The notes below the pieces were generated by a model. It saw only the letters and a program-made list of their open reading frames with translations, was not told where the DNA came from and searched no databases. A program made the position numbers and the translations under genes. Source: Bigelowiella natans CCMP2755 (lineage: Eukaryota > Cercozoa > Chlorarachniophyceae). From it: a DNA stretch of 64,000 bases. Below are positions 24,591-37,356 of the stretch, one piece after another; the stretch's first letter is position 1; every line of letters begins with the position of its first letter. The stretch is from contig ADNK01000245.1 in assembly GCA_000320545.1 (NCBI GenBank), forward strand, positions 2,501-66,500, read 5' to 3'.

Positions 24591-24996
24591 TTATTAATAT
24601 ATGTATATCAATATATCTATATTATATATATATCCCGTGATAGTGATAATCACTTCACGGCTCCAGTATGGCACCAATTCGGTTCCAAATATTCTATTTT
24701 TTTAAAAAATCTCTCCTTCGAGAAGTGAGACTTAGGATTTCCCTTCTGTGGACTTTTCTTATGCGTGTTTCGGAGAACAACCGACCCCTCTTGTCAATCA
24801 CCTTTTCGCTATTATGCCATTGACGTATCTTCGGTGTGAGGCCTGCAGCTGACATTGGTCTATACATAGCGAGAAGTCGGCGCAAGGATTCCTGAGGAGG
24901 CAGATTCGTCGATTAATTCTATGAGCAGCAGCAGAGCGCTTGTCTTATTTCTTTGTTGGTTTGTATGCGAGTTAATACAACGCTGAGAGAGGGAGG

Positions 24997-25038
<42 letters not shown>

Positions 25039-28000
25039 GAGAGAGAGATAGAGAGAGAGGGAGAAGTGTAGAACTACTATACGTCCTCGCATTCTCATGA
25101 TGCTTAGTTTTCACACGAATTTGCTTGTTAAGGAAGCAAGGTCGGGGGGGTTGGGATAATTGGGGCGAGGAAGGTGGGTGAACGTAATAAAGCACATGAC
25201 ATATATATGAAATACCCATTGCAAGATACTATTTTGGCCTTTAGTGATATGGTTTTATGGTCGAGTCACAGAAAGGAATGCATATGCGTTGTCGTTGGTA
25301 TGATGATGAATCATCGTTAACTGCACCGACCTGGAGATCAGAGTATGCCTGCTCACACCTGCCCATCACCTCATCCTCGTCGACTACAATCATAGGATAT
25401 GTATGGGATTTGTGAGGGTTTTTTGGTTTAGGGGCAAGGAAGCATTAATCAAGAACGGGCTTGATGCACTTGTTTGATGTAGAGCACAGCTATCATCTCA
25501 TTAAAATATTTATGTAAGATCTGTGTCCCAAGCGGTCGGTCGACGATATTTCCCCAAGCATTCCGGCATTCATGGTCGTCATCATCGTCGGCCTCATCAT
25601 CATCATGATCATCATCATCATCATGATCATCTTCATCAGCCTCATTATCATCATCGTGTCCTCTTTCAATCTTAGTTAAGGTCATATTATCTCTGTAACC
25701 ATCACCTTGTCCAGAAAGCGTGAGCTGCTCCCTGCCGCCCCCCCGTCCTTCGTTGCCCTTCACCTCATTTGAGGCCGAGGGGTAGCGAGACTCGTCACCA
25801 CGACCTCCTCGTTGTTTCGCGGAAGAGCTCCCTCTTCTACCCCCCCCCCCTCCGCCGCGATGCTTGTGCTCACGAAGAAACCTGCGAGATGACGGTGACG
25901 ACGATTATGATGATGATGGAAAGGGCATTGGAGCTGCCTGTGGCCTAGGCTCGTGTCTCTTTCCTCCATGAGAGGACGGCGACGATGACAAGTGACGATC
26001 ATGATCATTCCCACCAGATGCAGATGCACGCTTCGCGTTCGTATGATTTCTTCTGAGGCTACTATTTGAAGCGGCGTCGTCGTAGGCACCGCCGGCGTCA
26101 TTATGCCCTCCCCTCTTTTGGCTTGGCCGTTGCTTCCGAACAACATCGTCACTATTGTCATTGCCCTTCGCGTCACCAAGAGTCCCCCCCACCCTTCTCC
26201 GGTCGGTCTTGCTGTCCCCCCTTCTCATTTTCCTCTCGTCGCCCTTTGGATTATTAGAAAAGGGCGTCGATGACGGCAGGGCATTCTTCAGCCGAATGGG
26301 GGAGGGGGGCGTGGCGTCCTCAAGAGGCTCTTCAAGATTTTCCTCGCGCTGCTGCTGATGCTCATCAGCACTGCCGTTGTGGATCAAGCGATTGACAGCG
26401 TACTCCAGGTCGTCGTCGCTGAGCTTGCTTCTCTCCTGATTGGCTCTTTCCTCCTCTACCCCCTTCATGGTCAGCATCTCTGCAGATGCAACGGAGAGGC
26501 TGCATTCGTCTTCTCGACTGTGGCCCTCTCGACCATCATCAAGGGCATTCCTCCTGCTAGGACCGCCTTCCTCATCGTCGTTACCACTATCATCTAAATA
26601 TTCTGCAACCTCCTCCCCCTCCTCCTCCTCCTCCTCCTGCTGCAGCACGTTTGGGAGAGCTCCCCCGCATCTGTTGGCCCTCATCAGCCTCTGCCCGAAA
26701 TTGAGGAGGCTGAAGGTGTGGCGAAACTGCGACGGACAGGGATTCGCAACAAGCATCACGACTACGTTCGTGACCCCTCTGAGGAGGTACGTGAGCTTTG
26801 ACGCCCGATAGTTTGGCCTCCAGGAATCACTCGCGCGAGCATAGTCGACGAGGAAGCTCTCGAAAGCACTGATCTCTTTTGCTACCCTCGTACGAACTCG
26901 CTGCGTCGGTATGCTGGGACTTCCGAAGGTCCTCACACCCGTGCTGCTGCTGCTGGAGAGGGAGGGGCCTGTCGCTGACGTCGCTGTCTTCTTCGGAGGT
27001 ACGGCAAACGAATCAAACCACGATGTAGGCACTTGCAATTTGTCATGCACATCCCACGGCGCAATGTCCACGAAATTCAGCCGTCCAACACTCCTTCGCA
27101 CGTAATAGGGCTGTGAGGGCCAAGATGATGGCGACGAAGACGACGATACTGGCCGCCGCTTGCTTCCAGATGTGTTGGAAGACGACGATGATGACAACTC
27201 GACTTGCTCCAGCGACACGGTGAAAATTAGATGCGTTGCAGAGGGTTTGGCTCGGGCCAGTTTGATCCTGTGCATTAAGCCAAGGATGTCGTGCAAAGAC
27301 TCTATAGTGATGCGCTCACACCCGATAGTGGAGACCTCACCGCTCTCTGGAATTTTCACAATCTTAACCTCCCCGTCGTGGGAATTGAAGACGTCTAGAA
27401 CCTGCGGCAGTTGTGTCATCACACGCGGTCATTTTCACCCCTCGATAAACAAAAGCGCCAAGTGTGATGATGCGGGAAAAAGGGAGGAACGAAAGACAGG
27501 GAAACAGTTTTTTTGGACATTTGTAGCGAACGTATTTCTACAATCATAGCTCATCGCCTATCTAGGTGTTTTGTACACGTACTTTTTCTTTGTTTGTGAT
27601 CAGTTTTGGAATGGGGTTTGCTTGCACTTACCATATCCCCTTTGAGGAAGACACCAGTGACTACGATCTGAAGTCGTTGCCCCGTTGTCGCAGCCATAGA
27701 GCGCGTCCTATTCAGTAGAGTCTCCAATGATCTCTAAAGAAACACAAGGCTATGAGGTGGTACAAGGAAATGCACGAATATACACATACATACACACAAG
27801 CAGTATGTGTTCAATGCAAGCAATAAACATGTATCTTTACATCATGCGGTTAATTTTACTGTTGGCCGCCCTTATGAGCGTGTTTGATGTGATGATCGAA
27901 GGTAAAAACCTGAATCAATCCACGATGTTTTCCCATATCATTGCCAAGTATTGTTCTTGTCTTGCCACTTCTCCGCGTCCCGATAGTAACATATGCGATG

Positions 28001-28114
28001 TTGCTGCCCTAAACAGGGGGGAGGAAGAGAAAATGTGAGAACGCTTAGTTGAATATAAACGCAATAATGTATTCATATTATATATATATAATTTAGAGTT
28101 TGTGTGTTTGTGTT

Positions 28115-28170
<56 letters not shown>

Positions 28171-28833
28171 GAAAGTTTTGTCGCTGAGAGCCCAATAACA
28201 TAAAAGTCTTGAATTCGCAGCTACGAACTGTACCTCGAACAGGTGGTTGATGATGGGGTTTAGTGTGCCTTTGAACACGAAATCTCGCATCCTGCTATCG
28301 TCACGAGCACCTCCATTCTTTTCACGGGAGGAAGAGGAGGTAGATGAGCGGAAAACATGATCGAAATTGAAAACCGTCGTGGCTGAGGGTCCCAGCATAA
28401 CCTTTTTTGGCGATTCGTTGTAAAATACAGAATCACATATACGTACGCACAGCATTATGAAGTCATCTAACTAATTAAATATAAGATAATTACTTTTAGC
28501 CATCTTACCAACCTGATTCGTATCGTTCTCCAGATAGAGCTGATACTTCTTCTCAGACGAGAGGATAGCGGTTTTGCCTCTGTTTGCAACGCCAATCGTC
28601 TGATTCAATGATCCGGACAGTGATGAGGATTGCGTCACAGAAGAGAAGGACTGCGACAGAGTGTGCTGAGGTCTCTTGTTCCTTGGCTGCCGCTTACGCC
28701 GTTCTTTTGGCCTTAATTCGGTGTGGAAGGCAGTATCATAAACATTAAAAATTGATAGTCTACGTTCTCATCCCCCTTCCCCAACTCCTCTAATGTACCT
28801 TGAAATCTGCAGGTACACGTTCAACGTTGCCAT
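21546..28833 (-). CDS. Divergent kinesin-family motor with C-terminal lectin-like domain
   Basis: The start is ATG at 28833. Firm exons are 28799-28833, 28513-28711, 28234-28401, 27910-28008, 27632-27733, a long exon from 27401 to about 25940, then smaller exons down to the stop at 21546. Motor features are: FNFDHVF; a P-loop GTRRSGKT near residue 144 (canonical kinesin GQTGSGKT); PSATHLIFTVS where SSRSH is expected (switch I, near residue 254); GRLNFVDIAPWD where DLAGSE is expected (switch II); and YRASKLTYLLRG near the end of the motor. A long low-complexity acidic region follows. Short predicted helical or coiled-coil exons come next (QVIEKDLLKSELNFQHS; EMTEHIRMLYAEIEDQAIAK). The tail reads SRDWDGVGLPVESGIRITPG, FRRPISVEAYVRC, YAIESGAYGNKVRI and WHTIRIDALANGQVRC, which fits a concanavalin A/LamG-like fold. 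Kinesin identity is well supported. ATPase activity is doubtful. The lectin-like call is from motif spacing. Confidence 0.8.
23905..23972. repeat. Compound microsatellite (CA)n(TA)n in kinesin intron
   Basis: About 28 bp of alternating CA is followed directly by about 34 bp of alternating TA, inside an intron of the kinesin gene. Similar compound tracts recur in other introns of the same gene, such as (AC)n at 24557-24587 and (GA)n at 25002-25057 and 28132-28166. Confidence 0.9.
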
Positions 28834-29598
28834 ATTCCAAACTACCTGCTCTTTTACGCAAGTAAAGAGAAGGAAGTAGCCCCCAAAGACAAGATTCGCA
28901 TAGTTATGGAAATCCAGGAAATATACGTTTTGCAGGAACATCATAGTGGGACCTATAGCTTATTTATTAGCTGCTCACATCTTTCACTAACCTGTGCAGG
29001 GAGGGGGCGGATGATCAGTTACAATGCGTTCTCGTGAGTTGTAGTTAGACATTATTAGTAGGTTATTATGTGGATAGATTGTCTATTTTACGTGCATTCA
29101 TAGATCCAAAAACGAAAGCCCGGTGTTGGTCCCAGAAATATCTGTTTAGAATATTACCGGTGTAAAATACAGAAGGTAAAAAACCCAGAATCACGGATAT
29201 TGTCGTTTTTATAGGAAATACACAAATTATATACATACGTCATAGAAAGGACGATGTCGCAAGAAGAAAATAGAAAAGATCCTGATTTTTTTAATATAAA
29301 TTAAAGGTTCTTCAAGACGCACAGACAAAATAGAATACATTCTGCTCCCGAGCAGCTAGAATTAAAAAGTCGGGTAATGGCGCACTGCATGGGCTGGCTT
29401 GCGTGAGCGTTCAGCGAATTCACTCGCTGAAGAAGCATGCTTGTTTCATTCGATGTGATATGTTCGATACTACCACAGAATATTATGATCCTGTGAATAG
29501 AACAGTAGGTGGTGATGGTGCTGGTGGTGTGGTGGGGGTGACAGAGTTATCGGTTATTGTGCTCTATGCATGTTAGATTTGCCAACACCAAACACGCT
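28834..29598. promoter_or_regulatory. Divergent upstream region of kinesin and DAD1 genes
   Basis: The kinesin gene starts at 28833 on the minus strand and DAD1 starts at 29599 on the plus strand, so both promoters must lie in this 765-bp interval. It is AT-rich, and I recognise no defined element. A (GGT)n-like run lies near 29507-29540. Confidence 0.4.
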
Positions 29599-30156
29599 AT
29601 GTCTCAGGTCACGAGGATGTTTAAGGAAAAAGTGCAGGATATTGGGACAACGTTCTTAGCGAAGTACAAAGAAGTACATAAGGACAAGAAGGAGGTGAGA
29701 AAATAAATGCCCTCAGCAACATCAATAAGAGTCTTAAGATTTTTTTATATTATTTAGGTTATACTAATAGATATGTTCCTTCTCTTCTCCTTCTTGACCG
29801 GAGTCGTCCAGTTCATCTATCTTATCATTGCTGGCCAGTTTCCATATAACTCATTCTGTGCTGGCTTCTTCTCTGCGCTTGGCGTCTTCGTCTCCACGGG
29901 TATGAAGAGAGTTGTAAGAATTTTGGAAGAAGGTGCTAGTATGTCTATCTTTACTTCGAGCTATAAAAGTTAATACTCCAACCTTGAAGAGCGACCTGAA
30001 ATTCTAAAATTTGTTTTGGGATTTATATCAGCCTGCCTACGAATGCAAGTCGTCGCCCCGGAGGATTTCGATAATATACCGAAAGAAAGAGCATTTGCAG
30101 ATTTCGTAGTCTTCAATGTACTCCTTCACTTCGTTGTAATAATGTTTATGGGTTAA
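29599..30156 (+). CDS. DAD1: DAD1/OST2 subunit of oligosaccharyltransferase
   Basis: Three exons (29599-29694, 29758-29899, 30032-30156) join in phase to give 120 residues, the usual family length. The protein has three hydrophobic segments and the family signatures GVVQFIYLIIAGQFPYNSF near residues 46-64 and PKERAFADFVVFNVLLHF near the C-terminus, ending FMG. DAD1 is a small ER-membrane subunit of the complex that transfers the lipid-linked glycan to asparagine of nascent proteins. A CATG-rich repeat block begins about 35 bp after the stop. The model is complete and nothing in the gene is unusual. Confidence 0.95.
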
Positions 30157-30189
30157 AAATTGATTGTAAATTCACGATAAATGTTGATA

Positions 30190-31620
30190 TTAGCCGCTCA
30201 CAATGCTGCTGTGAGCATGCAAAGGCAACATGAACAGATTTCAGGGCATGTGTATCTGTGCCTCTCTCATCATGTCATGTAGCGTGGCATCACCAATGGG
30301 CACATTGCATGCACCATCCATCAACATGCAGCATGCCACATGTTGTGTCCATGTGTAGTCACCATGCACCATGCTGACATGGTTTGTTCTAGTGAGGCGC
30401 AATGGGCATGCTTTCAAATCGTCATCTCGCCATTGGCGCGAGACGGATGCAATGAATTGATCAAATCTGCAAATCTTTTCAATGGTCGACCGTGACAACA
30501 TGAACTGCGTTCTCGATCACGTCGACCTCATCTCAATGTGGGCGGCAAATGCAGTGCGCTGTCATGACCAGATGAGACGAAGCGCAATGGAAGCTGATCG
30601 AACGCATCATGCAGCTCGCAATCTAGCAATGGCCCGTTTCGACGCGACAACAATGCAATGGACATGCGCATCACGCCATGGGCATGCACATGCTGGCATG
30701 GCTGCTGGCATGCTGGCATGCAAGCATGATGCAAGACGGATGTGATCAATCAAATCAAACTTCCAGACTTGTTCAATGGTCATCTCAACGTGGCTGTGCA
30801 ATGCGCAGTGCCAGAGTGATGTGCACTGTGCGTGTGTCGTCTGCAGTCTTGCTTGCACAGGCTGGCCTGGCTAGCTCATCTGGTCATTTTCACATTGAAA
30901 ACCTGCACGACACATCCAGACATCGATGCATCGAACACCACTAGACGTGCAGACCAGCAAGGAAGGCATCGCACGACGTTTGCACAAACACAACGATGTG
31001 CTGTTTGGCTCTGGGGCTGTGTGCACTGCGATCTGCACGTGTGCACGTGCTTTTTGCACATTGTTCACCATTGCGTTGCCAGGCGCGCGCCAGCTGTGCG
31101 TCTGCTTTTGTTCCAATTGCAATGAGCAGAGTGTGAGCTGCACACCAGCAGACCAGGCTGGCAGCAGGCCAGCCAGCTAGCAGGAGACACAGGTGCATGA
31201 TGGACATGCAACACACAATGCATGTGATGTGCACAGTGCATTGCTGTGTCCATCATGTGCACATCCATGTGCACCAGTCTGGCATGGCAGTGCACATCGT
31301 GCAAACTTCTCAGCATCGCCTCTGCAAGGAAGAAACTCACATCGCAGAAGAAATGGCCAGAGAGAGCATCTGCGGGGGGGCGGTGCAGACTTCACCACCC
31401 TGCTAGCCTGCTCAGTGCACTTGCACGTGCACAAAATGGATTCCTTGCACAGGCAATTGTGGTTCCATCCATGCATTCCGTTGAAGGAATCATGGGACGA
31501 AAGTCCTGATGCCTTCTCTCAAGATTTGATGCCACTGTGTTGCATTGAGCATGCTGGCATGCACTTGACCGCTGCTGTGATGAGTTGATGCGCCCAACGT
31601 GCGATTTCTGTGTTTCTGCT
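30190..31620. repeat. Largest CATG-rich repeat block
   Basis: About 1.4 kb is saturated with CATG, TGCA and GGCATGC words, including a short tandem of gctggcatg near 30686-30722. Open frames overlap on both strands and in all phases, which is typical of composition rather than coding. No terminal repeats were seen. The flanking sequence up to 32.1 kb has a weak minus-strand open frame (31643-32023) without a recognised domain. Confidence 0.5.
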
Positions 31621-32218
31621 TCAGGAAAAATGCTGTGATCGATCAGTTGTGTCTAGATTTGTGTGGCCGCAGCTGGTGAAAACACTTTTTCTTTTCACTT
31701 TTTCTTTTCAGAAGATTGGGCTTGCACGAAATGACATTTTCTTTTGGTTCAACGACAACGGCCAAATCTCCATTCCGTTTCTTCTTGCGCTCCTTTTCAC
31801 ACACATGGATTTTTCGTCGCCACCCACGTTTGCAGCCATGGGAAAGGAACAATTTGTGGGCTTTGCTTTTTGATGCCAACAGTTTGTTTCGAATTCGTTC
31901 GAATGGCGCCATGACTTCGTTGCCCACCCTTGATTGCTGTTTTGCTGTTCTTTCATCTGCATGAGATTGGATGCAAAGGAAAGACCCGATTTCAAAAGCT
32001 TGAACACATCGCATGTGATTCACAGTGGTATTTTTTGAGAACCAACAGAGTTACATAGTTTGACCTGGTTTGCTGTTCATTTTTTTTTTTGTGCTGGCAT
32101 TCCCCCTCCGCCGAGGCTCGTCTAGAGCGACTGCTTTCTTCTCCATCTTCCTCGACAATTTCGAGTGCTTAGAACGATTGAAATGAAACGTATGAAGGAT
32201 TCACTCAGTTCTTGATAG

Positions 32219-32967
32219 ATGTTAAAACCAAGCAACTCCACCTTTGGGTCGTCGCTGGCAGCTTCTCTCTTCCTGGCCCTCTTCTTCGGAGCCATTGGTA
32301 CCCATTATATAGCTTTTAGAAAAGGGATGCCCTTACATACGTGCGACAACATATTGTGGGATATAATCTTAGAAGGAAAACCGGCATGCAAGTCCACCGC
32401 TGCAAGTACGTGAGCAGCTCCCGATATTAACCAGCGTTTAGATAGTGCGACATGATATAATATTCTAAAAAGGAAAGAAATATCCCCTGTAGCAGACGTG
32501 ATGATGATGGCAGTGTGACGAGAGCGCCCCATTAGGAGTCGACGTGGTTTTCTGACATCATGCAGACCCTCTTTCCCCATGGGGTTGGGAAGCAGGTGTC
32601 CTGGCTACTACTCATCTATGTTCTTTGTAGCTACACCTTTTTGGGCCGAGATATCTATTGTTATGCGGAAGCTACAGCTGGGGGGGCACCTTCCCCTGCA
32701 TCATCTGCCCGCAGCAACAGCAGTAGCAGCATTAGTAGCACTCACAGTTATGAGACTCCCCAGAAGGTGAAGCTCTCTTATTCAGGAACAACTAGGAAGG
32801 TTTCGGTACCTCCAACCTATAAGGAGCTTGTGAAGTCTGTGCCGACGTTCTTTCCCAGCATTATTGTTACCGATGACCACACACCCCGGGTTGGTATCAG
32901 TTATGTGGACAATGATGGAGACGAAGTTACCATCCAGAGGTGGTGAGAGAGGGTTCATTCATATGGG

Positions 32968-33017
<50 letters not shown>

Positions 33018-33045
33018 CATATTTTCGCATACACTAACACACACA

Positions 33046-33106
<61 letters not shown>

Positions 33107-34036
33107 TATGGTGTGTTTGTATGTAGCAAGCGATATTTGAAGGACAGTGGTATTTCAGCCATGTAGTTTCTATTCGCTACGATTCACTTATCAACCGCAC
33201 CGCTTTGCGAACCGTGATAGTGCTACTACGTTCTTTTCTTGCGACTGGCTTGAGCAATGCTTTGCACTATTCAGCGATGAGGAGCTCACAGAGGCTCTTA
33301 AAACGGCAAAGTAATATTATCAGCTACACTCAATTCTTCTGGAAGATTTGAAAACAAGAACAAACATATATAGAGAAATGAGATATAGAAAATGAGATAT
33401 ACACAATGTCAATATTAAAATGAGATACACTGTTAGGATAAAATTAAATTATTGCTCATCATCCCCATGGTTCACCTATGGAATACTCTACTATTCCCAC
33501 TCTTCTACTTGCGTCTGTGTACGATATCAACAATTAGGGACACTGGACGTGTGCTCAAGATGTCGATAACTACTATCTCCTCCTCCTCCTCCTCCTCCTC
33601 CTCCCCCTCCTCCTCCTCTTCCTCGTCCAGTGAGATGGAGGAGTACACGAGCGAGTCTGACATGGAAGCAAACGTGATAAAAGATGCAAAGGCAGGAAGG
33701 GGGGGGGCGAAAAACAACACCCCAGAAACGACTACAACGACGATAGCAATGGATGGGGACCGTCGTCACTTCCCTTTATTGGTTAAAGTCAAAGGCAGTC
33801 AAGACAGCAGAATGGACGGTGTGTACGCACTACTGCGAAATGGTTCATCTATGCCGGAGGAGGGGAAGCATGCGGATGGTAGTCTTAGAGAGACTGCTGC
33901 TTCTTCTGCTGCTGCAACTCGGCGGGGGGGGAACAACGGTGAAGAGGATGAGGTGGCGAGGGAGGATAATTGGCCGGTCTACCGACACATAGAAAACCCA
34001 GAATATGTGAGTAGTATATCATGTTTCTGTATGATA

Positions 34037-34069
<33 letters not shown>

Positions 34070-34408
34070 TAGCACGACCAAAGTTGTTGAGCTCACCTCC
34101 AACATGACTGTCATTGAGATAGATTTTAGTAAAACACACACCAATCTCAAACCGTTGCTTTTCCATGCCTGCATGTGAATAAGCGTAACCTCCTTCTCCC
34201 CCCCTCCCATGCAATATCCTGTACAGTGGATACGGCATTTCGGGAAGAATTGGGTGGTAGATAAGCACCCTACTTGCGGGATTCTGCTCCTGCAAGGCAT
34301 TTGCGAAGGTAGGAACGGGGGAGGGGGGAGTTGGTGTACGTACGCGTACATGACGTTCGTGTTTAGACGAATGCAAGCGCACATACACAAATACACACAC
34401 ATATTTGC

Positions 34409-34460
<52 letters not shown>

Positions 34461-35403
34461 TTCGTTTTTTCAGAGTCTTTCTGCCGATCCTACAAGTGTA
34501 AAAGTCGGCAAGTGGCTAATTTACGCCGTTAAGGTATTAATCATCCCTAATTCTTCACAAACCTTGCCATTATTATCATTCTTCAATCGCCACAACCAAT
34601 CGTCCTTCTACCACCAGGAGAAGCAGTGGGTCGATGCGAAGACGATGGAAATTGTCGCTGAAGGGAAGGGGGTTGGCCAGGAAAAGAGCGGCAAAAGTTA
34701 CAGCAAGAGCAGCAGCATTGAAGGAGGAGAGCAAAGGAGTAGTAGTAGCAGTAATGCTACCGGGAATGAGTACCGAAGCCAGCTCCATCGACCCAAATCA
34801 TCATCAACCTCCTCCCAAGTTGCTGTTGGTGCTGCTGCTGCCAGTAACATCTCAGATCCCCAAGAGACACCAACAGGCGTGATAAGTGATCCTGAGGAGG
34901 GGAGAGACGTAAAGCGACCATCATCATCTCAACAACAACCACCACCATCATCATCATCATCATCATCGTCGTCGTCGTCTCCGTCCCCCAAAGATACCAC
35001 CAGAAGAGACCGCACAAAGAGCACGAAATCCTCCTCCTCCTCCTCCTCCTCCTCCTCTTCCACGTCTACGACACCCACAAAGAGGACTAATAGCTCCTCC
35101 TCCTCCTCCTCCTCCTCCTCCTCCTTCTCCACATCGTCGTCGTCGCCACCGCCACCACAACCTCCCTCGTATGGCAGTGGAGACAGACACGAAGTGCGGA
35201 CTCCCGCATCCACAGGGAGAGGGGCACAAGGAGAACAAGATAATGACGATGATAATGATGATGATGATGATGACACAAACCACACCATCAAAACCCCACC
35301 ACCACGCCTCAATAGAACCAGCGGTAGCAGCCCAGGCGATGGGGACAACGATGGCGTCGATATTGTAGGAATCAACCAAACACATCTAAGCATGCAGAAT
35401 TGA
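32219..35403 (+). CDS. Membrane-anchored PB1-domain protein with Ser-rich tail
   Basis: The first exon likely starts at 32219 with a hydrophobic anchor (SLAASLFLALFFGAIG). The PB1 exon ends at 32942, and further exons are 33275-33310, 33538-34006, 34227-about 34308, 34474-34527 and 34618-35403. The PB1 domain starts KVKLSYSGTTRKVSVPPTYK, has the OPCA-type acidic motif ISYVDNDGDEVTIQR and finishes CDEELTEALKTAK across a phase-matched splice. PB1 domains mediate heterodimerisation of signalling scaffolds. Downstream, SRMDGVYALL, NWPVYRHIENPEYW, HFGKNWVVD, VKVGKWLIYA and EKQWVDAKTMEI form a Trp-rich module reminiscent of the GVY..W.V repeats of many protist proteins. The tail is poly-Ser and Asp-rich from trinucleotide repeats. 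Two joins are not settled: first exon to PB1 exon, and 34308 to 34474, where phases disagree by eye. Confidence 0.7.
32970..33101. repeat. Compound microsatellite (AT)n(AC)n(AG)n in PB1 gene intron
   Basis: (TA)n at about 32970-33015 is followed by (AC)n at 33040-33063 and (AG)n at 33064-33101. It lies in the intron between two exons that split the PB1 domain. Confidence 0.9.
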
Positions 35404-35531
35404 CCATCAATCGTAACATAATATGTCTTAATGTTGGCTGCTGCGCGAAGCAACCATCAATAGTCCTCACCATCATAAAGATGAAGATTCATCGCCACCA
35501 TCGTCAACCCCGCCATCGTCATTACCATCAC

Positions 35532-35565
<34 letters not shown>

Positions 35566-35765
35566 GTTTTGCGTTTTGTTGTGCTTCCTGCATTGTTGGC
35601 GTTTGTGTTTACAACTGAGTAGTTTCGAACCCATCCTGGAATAAAGCCCCTCCTCGGTAACGACCTTCCCTCGCAACCGGTCAGTACCCCGCCCCTGGTT
35701 CTCTCTCCTCCTTGCCCGGCATTTTCCCTTCAGCCTCTCTAATCTTTACTGAATGAAATATTTAT

Positions 35766-35807
<42 letters not shown>

Positions 35808-35827
35808 CTATGTTATGATATTACAGT

Positions 35828-35861
<34 letters not shown>

Positions 35862-35878
35862 CCTATCTTTCACTCGCA
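35404..35878. repeat. Spacer with (ATC)n, (AT)n and (GT)n
   Basis: After the PB1 gene stop, (CAT)n runs at about 35526-35567, (AT)n at 35770-35802 and (GT)n at 35828-35860. No gene is supported. Confidence 0.7.
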
Positions 35879-36779
35879 GGGCGATCTGCCGCGTATAGTT
35901 GTAGAGCACCGGCTGCTTCTACAAGTAATGTACACCAAACGCACACCGACACATCATCTCACTCGCAATTCAGTCGCACTTGAGGGGTGGTGGTGATGAT
36001 AGTATCTGAAGATAGAGTCGTAGTAACAGTAATAGTAACGGTAGTAGTACTACTAGTAGTGGTAGTTGTAGTAGTAGTAGAAGAAGTAGTAGCAGCCCCC
36101 CCCCCGCAGTTTCCTCCTGCATTTCGTGGGTCAAACATACACTTAATCATGTGGGTAGGGCTTATGCGATGTTAGAGAGAGAGAGAGAGTGAGAGGGGGG
36201 GGGAGGGGAGAGATTGGGGGGGAAGGGAAGGAGTGACGATTGAACGGTAGATGTGTGCATTAATCTGTTTATGATTAGGTTGCCCCTCTTCTAATCATCT
36301 TGGTTACGGGTATCGAAACATATCATTACAGCCTTTATAATTTAACACAAGCTCTATCATGTATGTATGTGAGTTAGTGTTTGTGTGTGTGTGTGTGTAC
36401 AATCATTATTCATATCACCAATGCGAGTACAAAAGCGATACTCTCGTACACGACGACAGGATGTTGTCACCTCTTCTTCATACTCTCTGTCATTTTTCCC
36501 TTCCAGGGATGTGTATGGCGCGAATCGTGTCTCCGATCTATAGCGGGCTCTTCTTTAACACCCTGGCAGCGATTATGTTGTCCATATTCGGAAAGATCCG
36601 CTACCAAATGAGGTACTACGAACGGTACAGCAATACCTTTATAGCTACTTGCATGGTATCTCCCAAGATCGATGGGTGACAAATTGCTGGCACTCTGCGT
36701 ATCGAATGCATGGTCAAATATAGTTCGCGTGCTTATGATGATACTTCCTGCAAATGGGTTTCAAACACGGACACAAACA

Positions 36780-36822
<43 letters not shown>

Positions 36823-37356
36823 GCGCGCGCGCGTGTGATTACCCAACCATAAAGGATGCTGTCGATGGCTCTCTTCTCGCCCATTTCTGGCCGCAAAAAA
36901 AAGCAGGGCGACAGCAATGATGACGTGGAAACAGCAGCTGCAAGGAATGCTACGACGGGGAACAGGCCATCACAAACGCGAGCGCAAGCGGAGAGGGCAC
37001 AAACAACAGCTACGGCGAGGCTGAAGAAGAAGAAAGGCCGCGTCCACAGCAGCAATAGCATCAACAGCCATACGATAGAAAACAAATCGTCGTCGTCGAG
37101 ATATATAGGAAATCGTCGCGGCAGTAGTACAGCAACATCAAATAATTATGATACCTCGTCTCTTGACGGGATGATCCCTGGATTAGCCGACAGCATGCCT
37201 AACAGCATCTCCTCATCGCAGCTGCGCGCGTCATCTGTATCATCGTCGGCCGCTAGTAACAGAAGACCACCTGGGAGACAAAGCGGCGGGAGAAAAAATA
37301 CGAAGACAGTGAGGAAGAAGAAACCTCGATTGGGGAAAACTCGCCGATACACGTAA
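35879..37356 (+). CDS. Possible multi-exon gene, basic Ser-rich C-terminus
   Basis: Candidate exons are about 35879-35925 (DLPRIVVEHRLLLQ), about 36508-36655 (MARIVSPIYSGLFFNTLAA, then IRYQMRYYERYSNTF), and a long open stretch about 36856-37356. That last part is rich in Lys/Arg and Ser and ends in a basic run (KKKPRLGKTRRYT). The middle exon looks like a membrane segment. Phases between exons could not be closed, and no family is recognised. It may be a separate gene or spurious frames in repeat-rich DNA. Confidence 0.3.

Noticed and set aside
30478-31590. Many overlapping 80-130-codon frames on both strands
   Set aside because: All frames are open at once because the CATG/TGCA-rich sequence has few stops; no splice or motif support.
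34929-35453. Minus-strand frames of poly-Glu/Asp/Gly across the PB1 gene tail
   Set aside because: Antisense of Ser/Pro-coding trinucleotide repeats.
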